A stretch of DNA of 64,000 nucleotides from Martinezella hainanensis (GCF_900094555.1 NZ_FMAC01000004.1:496001-560000); one strand, 5' to 3'. Positions 46,597-55,980 are shown, counted from the stretch's first letter. The notes: generated from the sequence alone by a model not told the origin. A program made the numbers and translations.

Positions 46597-48149
46597 CACT
46601 CACCATCTATATCCCCCGCGATGCTGCTGCCCTTTCGCTCGGCGCGGACAAGGTTGCAAAATCCGTCGATCAGGAAATCGCCAAGCGCGGGCTGGATGCG
46701 CGCATCGTACGGAACGGCTCGCGCGGCATGTTCTGGCTCGAGCCGCTGGTCGAGGTTGAGATCGACGGCAAGCGCATCGGCTATGGGCCGGTGAAGGCCA
46801 AGGATGTAGCGGCACTCTTCGATGCCGGGCTCGCCGAAGGGGGCGAGCATCCGCTCTGTCTTGGGGAGGTCGAAAGCCTCCCATTCCTGAAAGAGCAGAC
46901 CCGCCTTACCTTTGCCCGCTGCGGTATCACCGATCCGCTTTCGTTGCAGGATTACGAAGCGCATGGCGGCCTCAAGGGGCTGCGTCGCGCCATCGGCATG
47001 GCATCGAGCGATATCGTCAAGAACGTCACCGATTCCGGCCTGCGCGGCCGTGGCGGCGCAGGCTTTCCCACCGGCATCAAGTGGAAGACGGTGCTCGATG
47101 CGCCGGGCGACCGCAAATACATCGTCTGCAATGCCGACGAAGGTGACAGCGGTACATTCGCCGACCGGATGATCATGGAGGGCGATCCCTTCGTGCTGAT
47201 CGAAGGCATGACGATCGCTGGGCTGGCTACCGGCGCGACCAAGGGTTTCGTCTATACGCGCTCCGAATATCCGCATGCGATCGCCGCGATGACCGAAGCG
47301 GTCGAAATCGCCCGCAAGGCCGGCATTCTCGGCGCTTCGGTGCTTGGTTCCGGCAAGGCGTTTGATATGGAAATCCGCACCGGCGCCGGTGCCTACGTCT
47401 GCGGAGAGGAAACGGCGCTGCTGAACAGCCTTGAGGGCAAGCGCGGCATCGTGCGCGCCAAGCCGCCGCTGCCGGCGCATAAGGGCCTGTTCAACTGTCC
47501 GACCGTCATCAACAACGTGATCTCGCTCGCCTCGGTCCCCATCATCATGGACAAGGGCGCGGCTTTCTACCGCGATTTCGGCATGGGCCGTTCGCGCGGC
47601 ACGATCCCGCTGCAGATTGCCGGCAACGTCAAGCATGGCGGCCTCTACGAGACGGCCTTCGGCCTTTCGCTTGGCGATATCGTCGACCGGATCGGTGGCG
47701 GTACGGCGACGGGCCGACCGGTCAAGGCGGTGCAGGTGGGTGGGCCGCTCGGGGCCTATTTCCCGCGCGCTCTGTTCGACACGCCGTTCGACTATGAAGC
47801 CTTTGCGGCCAAGGATGGTTTGATCGGCCATGCCGGCATCGTCGTCTTCGACGATACCGCCGATATGCTGAAGCAGGCGCGCTTCGCCATGGAGTTCTGC
47901 GCGGTCGAAAGCTGCGGCAAGTGCACGCCCTGCCGCATCGGCTCGACGCGCGGCGTCGAGACGGCCGACAAGATCGCGCAAGGGATCGAGCCCGAGAAGA
48001 ACAGGATTCTGCTCGCCGACCTTTGCAATACGATGAAGTTCGGCTCGCTCTGCGCGCTCGGCGGCTTCACGCCCTATCCCGTGATGAGCGCGATGACCCA
48101 TTTCCCGGAGGACTTTTCTCCGGCTCCCTTGATTGAAGCGGCGGAGTAA
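46593..48149 (+). CDS. fdsB: NAD-dependent formate dehydrogenase beta subunit
   Basis: A 518-residue NuoF-like subunit holding FMN and the NAD site. Motifs: FMN loop GRGGAGFPTGIKW, CNADEGDSGTFADRM, an SLBB-like region, and the [4Fe-4S] ligands in ESCGKCTPCRIGSTRG with a later Cys in LCNTMKFGSLCALGG. An N-terminal ~120-residue thioredoxin-like region (with PRDAAALSLGADK) precedes the NuoF part. The start overlaps the fdsG stop (ATGA). Confidence 0.96.
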   Translation: MTLTIYIPRDAAALSLGADKVAKSVDQEIAKRGLDARIVRNGSRGMFWLEPLVEVEIDGKRIGYGPVKAKDVAALFDAGLAEGGEHPLCLGEVESLPFLKEQTRLTFARCGITDPLSLQDYEAHGGLKGLRRAIGMASSDIVKNVTDSGLRGRGGAGFPTGIKWKTVLDAPGDRKYIVCNADEGDSGTFADRMIMEGDPFVLIEGMTIAGLATGATKGFVYTRSEYPHAIAAMTEAVEIARKAGILGASVLGSGKAFDMEIRTGAGAYVCGEETALLNSLEGKRGIVRAKPPLPAHKGLFNCPTVINNVISLASVPIIMDKGAAFYRDFGMGRSRGTIPLQIAGNVKHGGLYETAFGLSLGDIVDRIGGGTATGRPVKAVQVGGPLGAYFPRALFDTPFDYEAFAAKDGLIGHAGIVVFDDTADMLKQARFAMEFCAVESCGKCTPCRIGSTRGVETADKIAQGIEPEKNRILLADLCNTMKFGSLCALGGFTPYPVMSAMTHFPEDFSPAPLIEAAE

Positions 48150-48154
48150 GATCC

Positions 48155-51034
48155 ATGTCCCTCGTCCCAGAAATTGATTACGGCACGCCGGCCTCCACCT
48201 CCGAAACCATGGTGACGCTCACCATCGACGGGCGCCAGATCAGCGTGCCTGAGGGCACCTCGATCATGCGCGCCTCGATGGAAGCCGGCATTCAGGTGCC
48301 GAAGCTCTGCGCCACTGACATGGTCGATGCTTTCGGTTCCTGCCGCCTCTGTCTCGTCGAGATCGAAGGCCGCAACGGCACGCCGGCCTCGTGCACCACG
48401 CCGGTCGCACCCGGCCTCGTCGTACACACGCAGACCGGCCGGCTGAAGGACATCCGCCGCGGCGTGATGGAGCTCTATATTTCCGACCATCCGCTCGACT
48501 GTCTGACCTGCGCCGCCAATGGCGATTGCGAGCTGCAGGACATGGCAGGCGCCGTCGGCCTGCGCGATGTGCGCTACGGCTATGAGGGCGATAATCACGT
48601 CAAGGCGCGCAACAACGGCGACATCAATCTGAAATGGATGCCGAAGGACGAATCCAATCCGTACTTCACCTATGATCCCTCGAAGTGCATCGTCTGCTCG
48701 CGCTGTGTGCGCGCCTGCGAGGAAGTGCAGGGCACCTTTGCGTTGACCATCGAGGGCCGTGGCTTCGGCTCGCGTGTCTCGCCCGGCATGCATGAGAATT
48801 TCATCGACTCGGAATGCGTTTCCTGCGGCGCCTGCGTGCAGGCCTGCCCGACGGCGACGCTGACCGAAAAGTCGGTGATCTCGATCGGCCAGCCGGAGCA
48901 TTCCGTCGTCACCACCTGCGCCTATTGCGGCGTCGGCTGCTCGTTCAAGGCGGAGATGCGCGGTGAAGAGCTGGTGCGCATGGTGCCCTGGAAGGACGGC
49001 CAGGCCAATCGCGGCCATTCCTGCGTCAAAGGCCGGTTCGCCTATGGCTATTCGACCCACAAGGACCGCATCCTCAATCCGATGGTGCGCGAGAAGGTGA
49101 CAGACCCTTGGCGCGAAGTGACCTGGGACGAGGCCTTTGCCCATATCGCCACCGAGTTCAAGCGGCTGCAATATCAATACGGCCGCGATTCCATTGGCGG
49201 CATCACCTCGTCGCGCTGCACCAATGAGGAAACCTACCTGGTGCAGAAGCTGGTGCGCGCCGGCTTCGGCAACAACAATGTCGATACTTGCGCCCGCGTC
49301 TGCCATTCGCCGACCGGCTATGGTCTCGGCCAGGCCTTTGGCACATCGGCCGGTACGCAGAATTTCGACAGCGTCGAGCATTCCGACGTCGTCGTCGTCA
49401 TCGGTGCCAACCCGACGGATGGCCATCCGGTCTTCGGCTCGCGCCTGAAGAAGCGGCTGCGTCAGGGTGCCAAGCTCATCGTCATCGATCCGCGCCGCAT
49501 CGATCTGGTGCGCACGCCGCATGTCGAGGCGAGCTATCACCTGCCGCTGAAACCCGGCACCAATGTCGCCGTGCTGACGGCGCTGGCTCACGTGATCGTC
49601 ACCGAAGGCCTGTTCGACGAGAAATTCATCCGCGAACGCTGTGACTGGTCTGAATTCGAGGATTGGGCAGCCTTCGTTTCCGAGCCGCAGCACAGCCCGG
49701 AGGAAACGGAAAAATACACCGGCGTTTCCGCGGAACTCGTGCGGGGTGCCGCTCGCCTCTTTGCGAAGGGCGGCAATGGCGCGATCTATTACGGCCTCGG
49801 CGTCACCGAGCACAGCCAGGGCTCGACCACGGTCATGGCGATCGCCAACCTCGCCATGGTGACGGGCAATATCGGTCGTCCCGGCGTCGGCGTGAACCCG
49901 CTGCGCGGCCAGAACAATGTGCAGGGCTCCTGCGACATGGGCTCCTTCCCGCATGAGCTGCCGGGCTATCGCCATATCTCGGATGATGCGACCCGCGACA
50001 TCTTCGAGAAGCTCTGGGGCGTGAAGCTCAACAACGAACCGGGCCTGCGCATCCCGAACATGCTGGATGCGGCCGTCGAAGGCACCTTCAAGGGCATCTA
50101 TATCCAGGGCGAGGATATCCTCCAGTCCGATCCGGATACCAAGCATGTCGCCGCCGGCCTTGCCGCGATGGAATGTGTCGTCGTCCACGATCTCTTCCTG
50201 AACGAAACGGCGAACTATGCGCATGTCTTCTTGCCCGGTTCGACCTTCCTCGAAAAGGACGGCACCTTCACCAATGCCGAGCGCCGCATCAACCGCGTGC
50301 GCAAGGTCATGACCCCGCGCAACGGTTATGCTGATTGGGAAGTGACGCAGAAGATGGCGCAGGCCATGGGCCTCGGCTGGAACTATAGCCATCCGTCCGA
50401 AATCATGGACGAGATCGCGGCGACGACGCCGAGCTTCGCCCTTGTTTCCTACGACTATCTGGAGAAGATGGGCTCGGTGCAGTGGCCCTGCAACGAGAAG
50501 ACGCCGCTCGGCTCGCCCATCATGCATGTCGACGGCTTCGTGCGCGGCAAGGGCAAGTTCATTCGCACGGAGTATGTTGCGACCGACGAGCGCACCGGCC
50601 CGCGCTTCCCGCTGCTGCTCACGACCGGGCGCATCCTCAGCCAGTACAATGTCGGCGCGCAGACGCGGCGCACCGAGAACGTCATGTGGCATGCGGAGGA
50701 TCGACTGGAGATCCATCCGCACGATGCCGAGCAGCGCGGCATCCGCGAAGGCGACTGGATCAAGCTCAGCAGCCGCTCGGGTGACACGACGCTTCGCGCG
50801 CTGATTACCGATCGTGTTGCGCCCGGCGTCGTCTACACGACCTTCCACCACCCGGACACACAGGCGAACGTCATCACGACAGACTACACCGACTGGGCGA
50901 CGAACTGCCCGGAATACAAGGTGACGGCGGTGCAGGTCTCGCCGTCGAACGGCCCGTCGCAGTGGCAGGTCGAGTATGATGAGCAGGCCCGGCAGTCGCG
51001 GCGCATTGTCGGGAAGATGGAGGCGGCTGAGTGA
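48155..51034 (+). CDS. fdsA: NAD-dependent formate dehydrogenase alpha (catalytic Mo) subunit
   Basis: A 959-residue catalytic subunit. The N-terminal NuoG-like part has a [2Fe-2S] site (LCATDMVDAFGSCRLC), a His-Cys [4Fe-4S] site (HPLDCLTCAANGDC) and two ferredoxin clusters (CIVCSRCVRAC, CVSCGACVQAC). The molybdopterin domain begins at CAYCGVGCSFK. The Mo-ligand region is VDTCARVCHSPTG with C383-H384, the Cys-His pair of cysteine-type formate dehydrogenases, not selenocysteine. It needs FdhD for sulfuration of the cofactor. Confidence 0.97.
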   Translation: MSLVPEIDYGTPASTSETMVTLTIDGRQISVPEGTSIMRASMEAGIQVPKLCATDMVDAFGSCRLCLVEIEGRNGTPASCTTPVAPGLVVHTQTGRLKDIRRGVMELYISDHPLDCLTCAANGDCELQDMAGAVGLRDVRYGYEGDNHVKARNNGDINLKWMPKDESNPYFTYDPSKCIVCSRCVRACEEVQGTFALTIEGRGFGSRVSPGMHENFIDSECVSCGACVQACPTATLTEKSVISIGQPEHSVVTTCAYCGVGCSFKAEMRGEELVRMVPWKDGQANRGHSCVKGRFAYGYSTHKDRILNPMVREKVTDPWREVTWDEAFAHIATEFKRLQYQYGRDSIGGITSSRCTNEETYLVQKLVRAGFGNNNVDTCARVCHSPTGYGLGQAFGTSAGTQNFDSVEHSDVVVVIGANPTDGHPVFGSRLKKRLRQGAKLIVIDPRRIDLVRTPHVEASYHLPLKPGTNVAVLTALAHVIVTEGLFDEKFIRERCDWSEFEDWAAFVSEPQHSPEETEKYTGVSAELVRGAARLFAKGGNGAIYYGLGVTEHSQGSTTVMAIANLAMVTGNIGRPGVGVNPLRGQNNVQGSCDMGSFPHELPGYRHISDDATRDIFEKLWGVKLNNEPGLRIPNMLDAAVEGTFKGIYIQGEDILQSDPDTKHVAAGLAAMECVVVHDLFLNETANYAHVFLPGSTFLEKDGTFTNAERRINRVRKVMTPRNGYADWEVTQKMAQAMGLGWNYSHPSEIMDEIAATTPSFALVSYDYLEKMGSVQWPCNEKTPLGSPIMHVDGFVRGKGKFIRTEYVATDERTGPRFPLLLTTGRILSQYNVGAQTRRTENVMWHAEDRLEIHPHDAEQRGIREGDWIKLSSRSGDTTLRALITDRVAPGVVYTTFHHPDTQANVITTDYTDWATNCPEYKVTAVQVSPSNGPSQWQVEYDEQARQSRRIVGKMEAAE

Positions 51035-51052
51035 GCCGAAGTGTGGGGAAAT

Positions 51053-51103
51053 ATACCCCCCTCTGTCGCTTTCGCGACATCTCCCCCACAAGGGGGGAGA
51101 TTG
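51053..51103 (+). repeat. Inverted-repeat arm, left (between fdsA and fdhD)
   Basis: A 51-base arm running from ATACCCCCCTCTGTCGC to GGGGGGAGATTG. It contains two small hairpins, TGTCGC-TTTC-GCGACA and ATCTCCCCC...GGGGGGAGAT. The reverse complement of 51196-51245 matches it almost base for base. Confidence 0.85.
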
Positions 51104-51195
51104 TTGGGAGTTTGCCTGGTGTCACTCGCAAGACCATAGGCAGCGATTTTAGCAGACTGAATGTTCGCTTGAGGCAAGAGAGCACTGCGCATTAC

Positions 51196-51245
51196 CAATC
51201 TCCCCCCTTGTGGGGGAGATGTCACGAAGTGACAGAGGGGGGTAT
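51196..51245 (-). repeat. Inverted-repeat arm, right
   Basis: Reverse complement of the left arm; the 50 bases differ only in the small hairpin, which here is TGTCAC-GAA-GTGACA. The two arms enclose a 92-base unique segment (51104-51195), and fdhD starts 19 bases after the right arm. Confidence 0.85.
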
Positions 51246-51263
51246 TCCACGCCCCATCGTCCA

Positions 51264-52091
51264 ATGACCAAATTCACGCCCACAACGACCGTTCCCGAAA
51301 CAGCCCGCCGCAACGGCCTGGTGCGTTCGGGTACGCGCATCGTCCCCGAGGAAGTGCCGATCGCCTTTTCCTATGGCGGCACCTCGCATGCGGTCATGAT
51401 GGGAACGCCCGCCGACATCGAGGATTTTGCCGTCGGCTTCAGTCTGACCGAGGGGATCATCACCGATATCGCTCAGATCGCGGCCGTCGAACCAATGGAG
51501 GATGAGCAGGGGATCGACGTACAGATCGGTCTGGTCGACGATGTCGCGGACGCCTTGCGGCTTCGCCGCCGCCACATGGCAGGTCCTGTCGGTTGTGGGC
51601 TCTGCGGCATCGAATCGATCGAGCAGGCGGTGCGCAAGGTGCCGGATGTATCAAAGGTCGCCTTGAAGCTGACGCAGAAGGATATTGTCAGGGCCATTGC
51701 TCTGCTCAATGATGCCCAGCCGCTGCATCGCGAGACGCGAGCCGTGCATGGCGCAGGCTTCTATATTCCCTCCGAGGGGTTGCTTGCCGTGCGCGAGGAT
51801 GTCGGCCGGCACAATGCGTTGGACAAGCTCTGCGGCGCCGTCATCCGTTCCGGCCGCAAGGGCGCGGAAGGTGTGGTGACCGTCACCAGCAGGCTATCGG
51901 TCGAAATGGTGCAGAAAGCCGCCATACTGGGCAGTTCTATGTTGGTCGCCATTTCCGCGCCGACGGCGCTCGCCATCCGCACTGCGGACGAGGCGGGCAT
52001 GACGCTTGTAGCGCTGGTTCGCGGCGACGATTTCGAGATTTTCACCCATCCGCATCGCATTATCACGGGGAGCATCGCTGATGTCGCCTGA
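51264..52091 (+). CDS. fdhD: Sulfurtransferase FdhD/FdsC required for formate dehydrogenase
   Basis: From the ATG at 51264 (MTKFTPTTTVPETARRNG) a 275-residue FdhD-family protein. The conserved CxxC is in GCGLCGIESIEQA, followed by the typical VREDVGRHNALDKLCGA block. It transfers sulfur to the Mo cofactor of FdsA. It lies between fdsA and fdsD, so its position supports the operon assignment. Its 3' end overlaps fdsD by 11 bases. Confidence 0.95.
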   Translation: MTKFTPTTTVPETARRNGLVRSGTRIVPEEVPIAFSYGGTSHAVMMGTPADIEDFAVGFSLTEGIITDIAQIAAVEPMEDEQGIDVQIGLVDDVADALRLRRRHMAGPVGCGLCGIESIEQAVRKVPDVSKVALKLTQKDIVRAIALLNDAQPLHRETRAVHGAGFYIPSEGLLAVREDVGRHNALDKLCGAVIRSGRKGAEGVVTVTSRLSVEMVQKAAILGSSMLVAISAPTALAIRTADEAGMTLVALVRGDDFEIFTHPHRIITGSIADVA

Positions 52092-52347
52092 CGAAACGCC
52101 GCACGGCAAGACCGAAACCAAACTCATCTACATGGCGAACCAGATTGCCACCTTTTTCAAGACGCAGCCGGCAAACGAAGCGGTGCAGGGGGTTGCCACT
52201 CATATCAACAAATTCTGGGAGCCGCGCATGCGCCGTCAGCTGTTTGCGATCATCGATCATGGAGACAGCGGGTTGAGCCCTTTGGTCCTGGAGGCGGCCT
52301 CGCTGATCCACAGGCCCGCGCCGGCCGAGGAAGTTAAGTCAGCTTAA
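52081..52347 (+). CDS. fdsD: Formate dehydrogenase delta subunit
   Basis: An 88-residue protein of the FdsD family: KLIYMANQIATFFKTQPANEAVQGVATHINKFWEPRMRRQLF is the conserved core. It is needed for assembly or stability of FDH in related systems. It overlaps the 3' end of fdhD, indicating coupling, and is the last gene of the fds operon before a mosaic repeat. Confidence 0.93.
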   Translation: MSPDETPHGKTETKLIYMANQIATFFKTQPANEAVQGVATHINKFWEPRMRRQLFAIIDHGDSGLSPLVLEAASLIHRPAPAEEVKSA

Positions 52348-52350
52348 TAT

Positions 52351-52466
52351 TAGAGCGTGATCCCGAAAAGTGTAGGTGGTTTTCGGACGACATCGCGCTC
52401 TACTTCTTTGATTCTAGAGCGGATTCAGATTTTAGGTCGAACAGACCTAAATTCATCCGGCTCTAG
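52351..52466 (-). repeat. RIME-like mosaic repeat, copy 3 (inverted)
   Basis: Reverse orientation relative to copies 1 and 2: TAGAGCGTGAT...CCGAAAAG first, then the ATTCTAGAGCGGATTCAGATTTTAGGTC...GACCTAAA module and CCGGCTCTAG. It fills most of the gap between fdsD and the transporter gene. Confidence 0.82.
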
Positions 52467-52566
52467 CATTGATGGTGCATCGGGATGGAGAGTGGAGGCT
52501 CCATCCTCGAATGCGATTCCTGTTGAGGGAAGGGGTGCCGGTCTTTGAAGCAAGGAGGAGTTGTTC

Positions 52567-54228
52567 ATGACGGCTGCGGATACGAATATTTCCCGAGGCA
52601 CGGCGACGGCGGGTCTGCTCGATCGTGAGCGCATCATTGCCAAGCCGGGCTTCAACCGATGGCTTGTGCCGCCGGCTGCGCTGGCGATCCATCTCTGCAT
52701 CGGCATGGCCTATGGCTTCAGTGTGTTCTGGCTGCCGCTCTCCAAGGCGCTCGGCACTCCGACTCCGGCTCCCGCAGAATGCGCGAGCCTCAATCTTCTC
52801 ACTGCCCTGTTCACGACAAGCTGCGACTGGCGCGTCAGCGATCTCGGCTGGATCTATACGCTCTTCTTCGTGCTGCTCGGCTCCTCCGCTGCCATCTGGG
52901 GTGGCTGGTTGGAGAGGGCCGGTCCGCGCAAGGCCGGCGTGGTTGCCGCCTGCTGCTGGTGTGGCGGCATCTTGATCGCAGCGATCGGCGTCATCTTCCA
53001 CCAGCTCTGGGTCATGTGGATCGGGGCCGGCGTCATCGGCGGTATCGGGCTCGGCCTCGGTTACATCTCGCCCGTGTCGACACTGATCAAATGGTTTCCC
53101 GACCGGCGCGGCATGGCGACCGGCATGGCGATCATGGGCTTTGGCGGCGGCGCGATGATCGGCGCGCCGCTCGCAAGCCTGCTGATGAATCATTTCCGCA
53201 CCGATGGCTCCGTCGGCGTCTGGCAGACCTTCATCGTCATGGCGGCGATCTATTTCGTCTTCATGATGGGCGGGGCCTTCGGCTATCGCCTGCCGCCCGC
53301 CGGCTGGCGTCCCGAGGGCTGGACGGCCCCTGCCGCCAAGAGCTCGATGATCACCACGAAACATGTGCATCTTCGCGATGCCCACAAAACCCCGCAGTTC
53401 TGGCTGATCTGGGCGGTATTGTGCCTCAACGTCTCGGCCGGTATCGGCGTCATCGGCATGGCGTCGCCCATGTTGCAGGAGATTTTTGGCGGAGCATTGA
53501 TCGGCCTGCCGGATCTGAAATTCGCCGATCTCAGCAAGGACCAGATCGCGACCGTCGCGGCGATTGCCGCCGGCTTTGCCGGTCTGCTGTCGCTCTTCAA
53601 TATCGGTGGGCGCTTCTTCTGGGCGTCGCTGTCCGACAAGATCGGCCGCAAGAACACCTATTATTGCTTCTTCGTGATTGGCATTGCGCTTTATGTTCTG
53701 GCTCCCTGGGCGGCCGGCATCCATAGCAAGGTGCTGTTCGTGGGCGCGCTTTGCATCATCCTGTCGATGTATGGCGGCGGCTTCGCGACGGTCCCCGCCT
53801 ATCTCGCCGACATCTTCGGCACGCAGTTCGTCGGCGCGATCCATGGTCGGCTGCTGACGGCCTGGGCGACGGCCGGCATCATCGGGCCGGTCGTGGTCAA
53901 CTATATTCGCGAGGCGCAGAAGGCTGCCGGCGTCGAAGGTGCGCAGCTCTACACCTTCACCATGTACATCCTTGCGGGCATGCTGGCTCTGGGCTTGATT
54001 GCCAACTCGCTGGTCAAGCCGCTCTCGGACAAGTGGTTCATGTCGGATGAAGAGGTGGCGGCGCTGCAGGCAAAGACCGCTGCTGCCAATGCCGGCCCCA
54101 CCGGCTCCTTCGGCATCGGCACGGGCGGCTTCGACGGCAAGGCGCTGGTCGCCTGGGCGCTGGTCGGCATTCCGCTGCTCTGGGGTGTGTGGGTGACGAT
54201 CAAGAGCACTTACGCCCTGTTCGGCTGA
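52567..54228 (+). CDS. OFA-family (oxalate/formate-type) MFS transporter
   Basis: A 553-residue major-facilitator transporter from the ATG at 52567, with AAGGAGGAG upstream. Twelve or so hydrophobic segments are visible, with the first-half motif GMAYGFSVFWLPLSKALG and the family's AIMGFGGGAMIGAPL. A ~30-residue periplasmic or loop insertion after TM1-2 carries PAPAECASLNL...TSCDW. The family exchanges small carboxylates such as oxalate, formate or lactate. Its position beside the formate dehydrogenase operon favours an organic-acid role, which remains inference. Confidence 0.88.
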   Translation: MTAADTNISRGTATAGLLDRERIIAKPGFNRWLVPPAALAIHLCIGMAYGFSVFWLPLSKALGTPTPAPAECASLNLLTALFTTSCDWRVSDLGWIYTLFFVLLGSSAAIWGGWLERAGPRKAGVVAACCWCGGILIAAIGVIFHQLWVMWIGAGVIGGIGLGLGYISPVSTLIKWFPDRRGMATGMAIMGFGGGAMIGAPLASLLMNHFRTDGSVGVWQTFIVMAAIYFVFMMGGAFGYRLPPAGWRPEGWTAPAAKSSMITTKHVHLRDAHKTPQFWLIWAVLCLNVSAGIGVIGMASPMLQEIFGGALIGLPDLKFADLSKDQIATVAAIAAGFAGLLSLFNIGGRFFWASLSDKIGRKNTYYCFFVIGIALYVLAPWAAGIHSKVLFVGALCIILSMYGGGFATVPAYLADIFGTQFVGAIHGRLLTAWATAGIIGPVVVNYIREAQKAAGVEGAQLYTFTMYILAGMLALGLIANSLVKPLSDKWFMSDEEVAALQAKTAAANAGPTGSFGIGTGGFDGKALVAWALVGIPLLWGVWVTIKSTYALFG

Positions 54229-54247
54229 GACAAGTCTTGTGAAAACG

Positions 54248-54281
54248 ATGAAGCCGCCCAGTTAGGTCTGGGCGGCTTCAT
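54248..54281 (+). terminator. Strong hairpin terminator between the transporter and the chemoreceptor
   Basis: ATGAAGCCGCCCAG and CTGGGCGGCTTCAT form a perfect 14-bp stem around a 6-base loop, preceded by an A-rich and followed by a short T-rich stretch. It lies between two convergent genes and probably serves both. Confidence 0.85.
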
Positions 54282-54306
54282 GCTTCTTAATGAGCTGTGG
54301 CGTCGG

Positions 54307-55980
54307 TCAGGCCGCGCGGCGCATCACCACATCGCGGATCATCGAGTCTGCCAGGCGGAATTGGGCCAGCAGCATATGCAGCGCATCCGCCTCGTTGGCG
54401 AGCCTGAGGCTTGCCGCCGTGCTTTCCTCGACCATGGCGGCGTTCTGCTGGGTGGTCTGATCCAGCGAGTTGATCGCCGAATTGATTTCCCGAAGGCCAA
54501 TCGTCTGTTCCTTCGAAGCCTTCACAATGGCGGCGACGTTGGTGTTGATATCGCCGACCTGGGTGACGATCTGCTCCAATGCCTTGCCCGTCTGGCCGAC
54601 AAGGCCGACGCCGTTCTTAACGTGCTCGCTGGAGGTGGTGATCAACGCCTTGATCTCCTTGGCGGCGCTGGCTGAACGCTGCGCCAGTTCTCGCACTTCC
54701 TGGGCGACAACGGCAAAGCCCTTGCCGGCTTCGCCGGCTCGTGCTGCCTCGACGCCGGCATTGAGTGCGAGAAGGTTGGTCTGGAAGGCGATATCGTCGA
54801 TGACGCCGATAATATTGGTGATCTCGCGAGAAGATTTCTCGATCTGGTCCATGGCGGCGACGGCGTTGCGGACCACCGTACCGGATTCTTCGGCGCCGCG
54901 CTTGGTCTCGGCCACCAGGCGTCCGGCTTCCTCGGCACGCTGGCTGGAATCGGCGACCGTCGTGGTGATTTCTTCCAGGGCCGCCGCTGTCTCTTCCACG
55001 GAGGCCGCCTGCTGTTCGGTGCGCCGTGAGAATGCCTCTGCCGAGTCTCCGAGCTCGCGGGAGCCGGCAGCGATGGCGCTGGCATTGTGGCCAACGGTGG
55101 TTAGTGTCTCGGAAAGCTTCTCGATCGTCGCGTTGAAATCGTGGCGAAGCTGCTCCATGGAGGGCACGAAGGCACGCTCAAGCGTTTTCGTCAGATCGCC
55201 TTCCGACAGGCTGCGAAGTGCGCCGGCAAGTTCGCTGATGGCGCTCATGCGCGAGGTGACGTCGGTCGCGAATTTCACGACCTTGTAGACCCTGCCTTCG
55301 GCATCAACGATGGGATTATAGGCCGCCTGGATCCAGATTTCCTTGCCGCCCTTGCCGTAGCGGACGAATTCGTTGGCGATGAACTCGCCCTGCGCTAGGC
55401 GCTGCCAGAAGCGCTTGTATTCTTCGGTGCGGGCATAGGTCGGATCGCAGAAAATGCTGTGATGCTTGCCGACGATCTCGCCCGGCGCATAGCCCATGGC
55501 ATTGCAGAAGTTCTCGTTCGCGGTCAGGATTTCGCCGGTCGGCAGGAATTCGATGACGGCCTGCGAGCGCGAGAGCGCCTCGAGCTTACTGGCATCGTCG
55601 ATCGCCTTCTTCCTGGCTTCGGTGACATCGGCTGCGAATTTTACAACCTTCACCGGCTTTCCGTTGCGGAAGACGGGGTTGTAGGAGGCCTGTATCCAGA
55701 TCTCGCGATTGCCCTTGGCAAGACGCCTGTAGGTGCCGGCATCGTATTCGCCACGGCCGAGACGCGCCCAGAAATCATGATAGGCCGGCGTCGTGACATA
55801 GGCGGGATCACAGAACATCCGGTGATGATTGCCGACGATCTCCTTCAGCTCATAGCCTAATGCTCGGCAGAAATTCTCGTTTGCGGTCAGTACTTTACCC
55901 TGAAGGTCGAATTCAATGATAGCCTGTGATTTGGAAACGGCGGAAAGAATACGGCTGGCATCCGATGATAGACTGAACAT
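54307..55980 (-). CDS. Soluble double-PAS methyl-accepting chemotaxis protein (BdlA-like)
   Basis: A 557-residue chemoreceptor with no transmembrane segment. Two tandem PAS domains (residues ~12-120 and ~133-243) are close copies; each has TANENFC.A.GY and a HH..FCDP.Y motif. A short linker leads to a signalling domain with the hairpin-tip GKGFAVVAQEVRELAQRSA. This is the layout of BdlA and Aer-like cytoplasmic sensors, so it may sense internal redox or ligand state via the PAS domains. It is encoded beside, but apart from, a cheW gene. Confidence 0.93.
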   Translation of the reverse strand: MFSLSSDASRILSAVSKSQAIIEFDLQGKVLTANENFCRALGYELKEIVGNHHRMFCDPAYVTTPAYHDFWARLGRGEYDAGTYRRLAKGNREIWIQASYNPVFRNGKPVKVVKFAADVTEARKKAIDDASKLEALSRSQAVIEFLPTGEILTANENFCNAMGYAPGEIVGKHHSIFCDPTYARTEEYKRFWQRLAQGEFIANEFVRYGKGGKEIWIQAAYNPIVDAEGRVYKVVKFATDVTSRMSAISELAGALRSLSEGDLTKTLERAFVPSMEQLRHDFNATIEKLSETLTTVGHNASAIAAGSRELGDSAEAFSRRTEQQAASVEETAAALEEITTTVADSSQRAEEAGRLVAETKRGAEESGTVVRNAVAAMDQIEKSSREITNIIGVIDDIAFQTNLLALNAGVEAARAGEAGKGFAVVAQEVRELAQRSASAAKEIKALITTSSEHVKNGVGLVGQTGKALEQIVTQVGDINTNVAAIVKASKEQTIGLREINSAINSLDQTTQQNAAMVEESTAASLRLANEADALHMLLAQFRLADSMIRDVVMRRAA

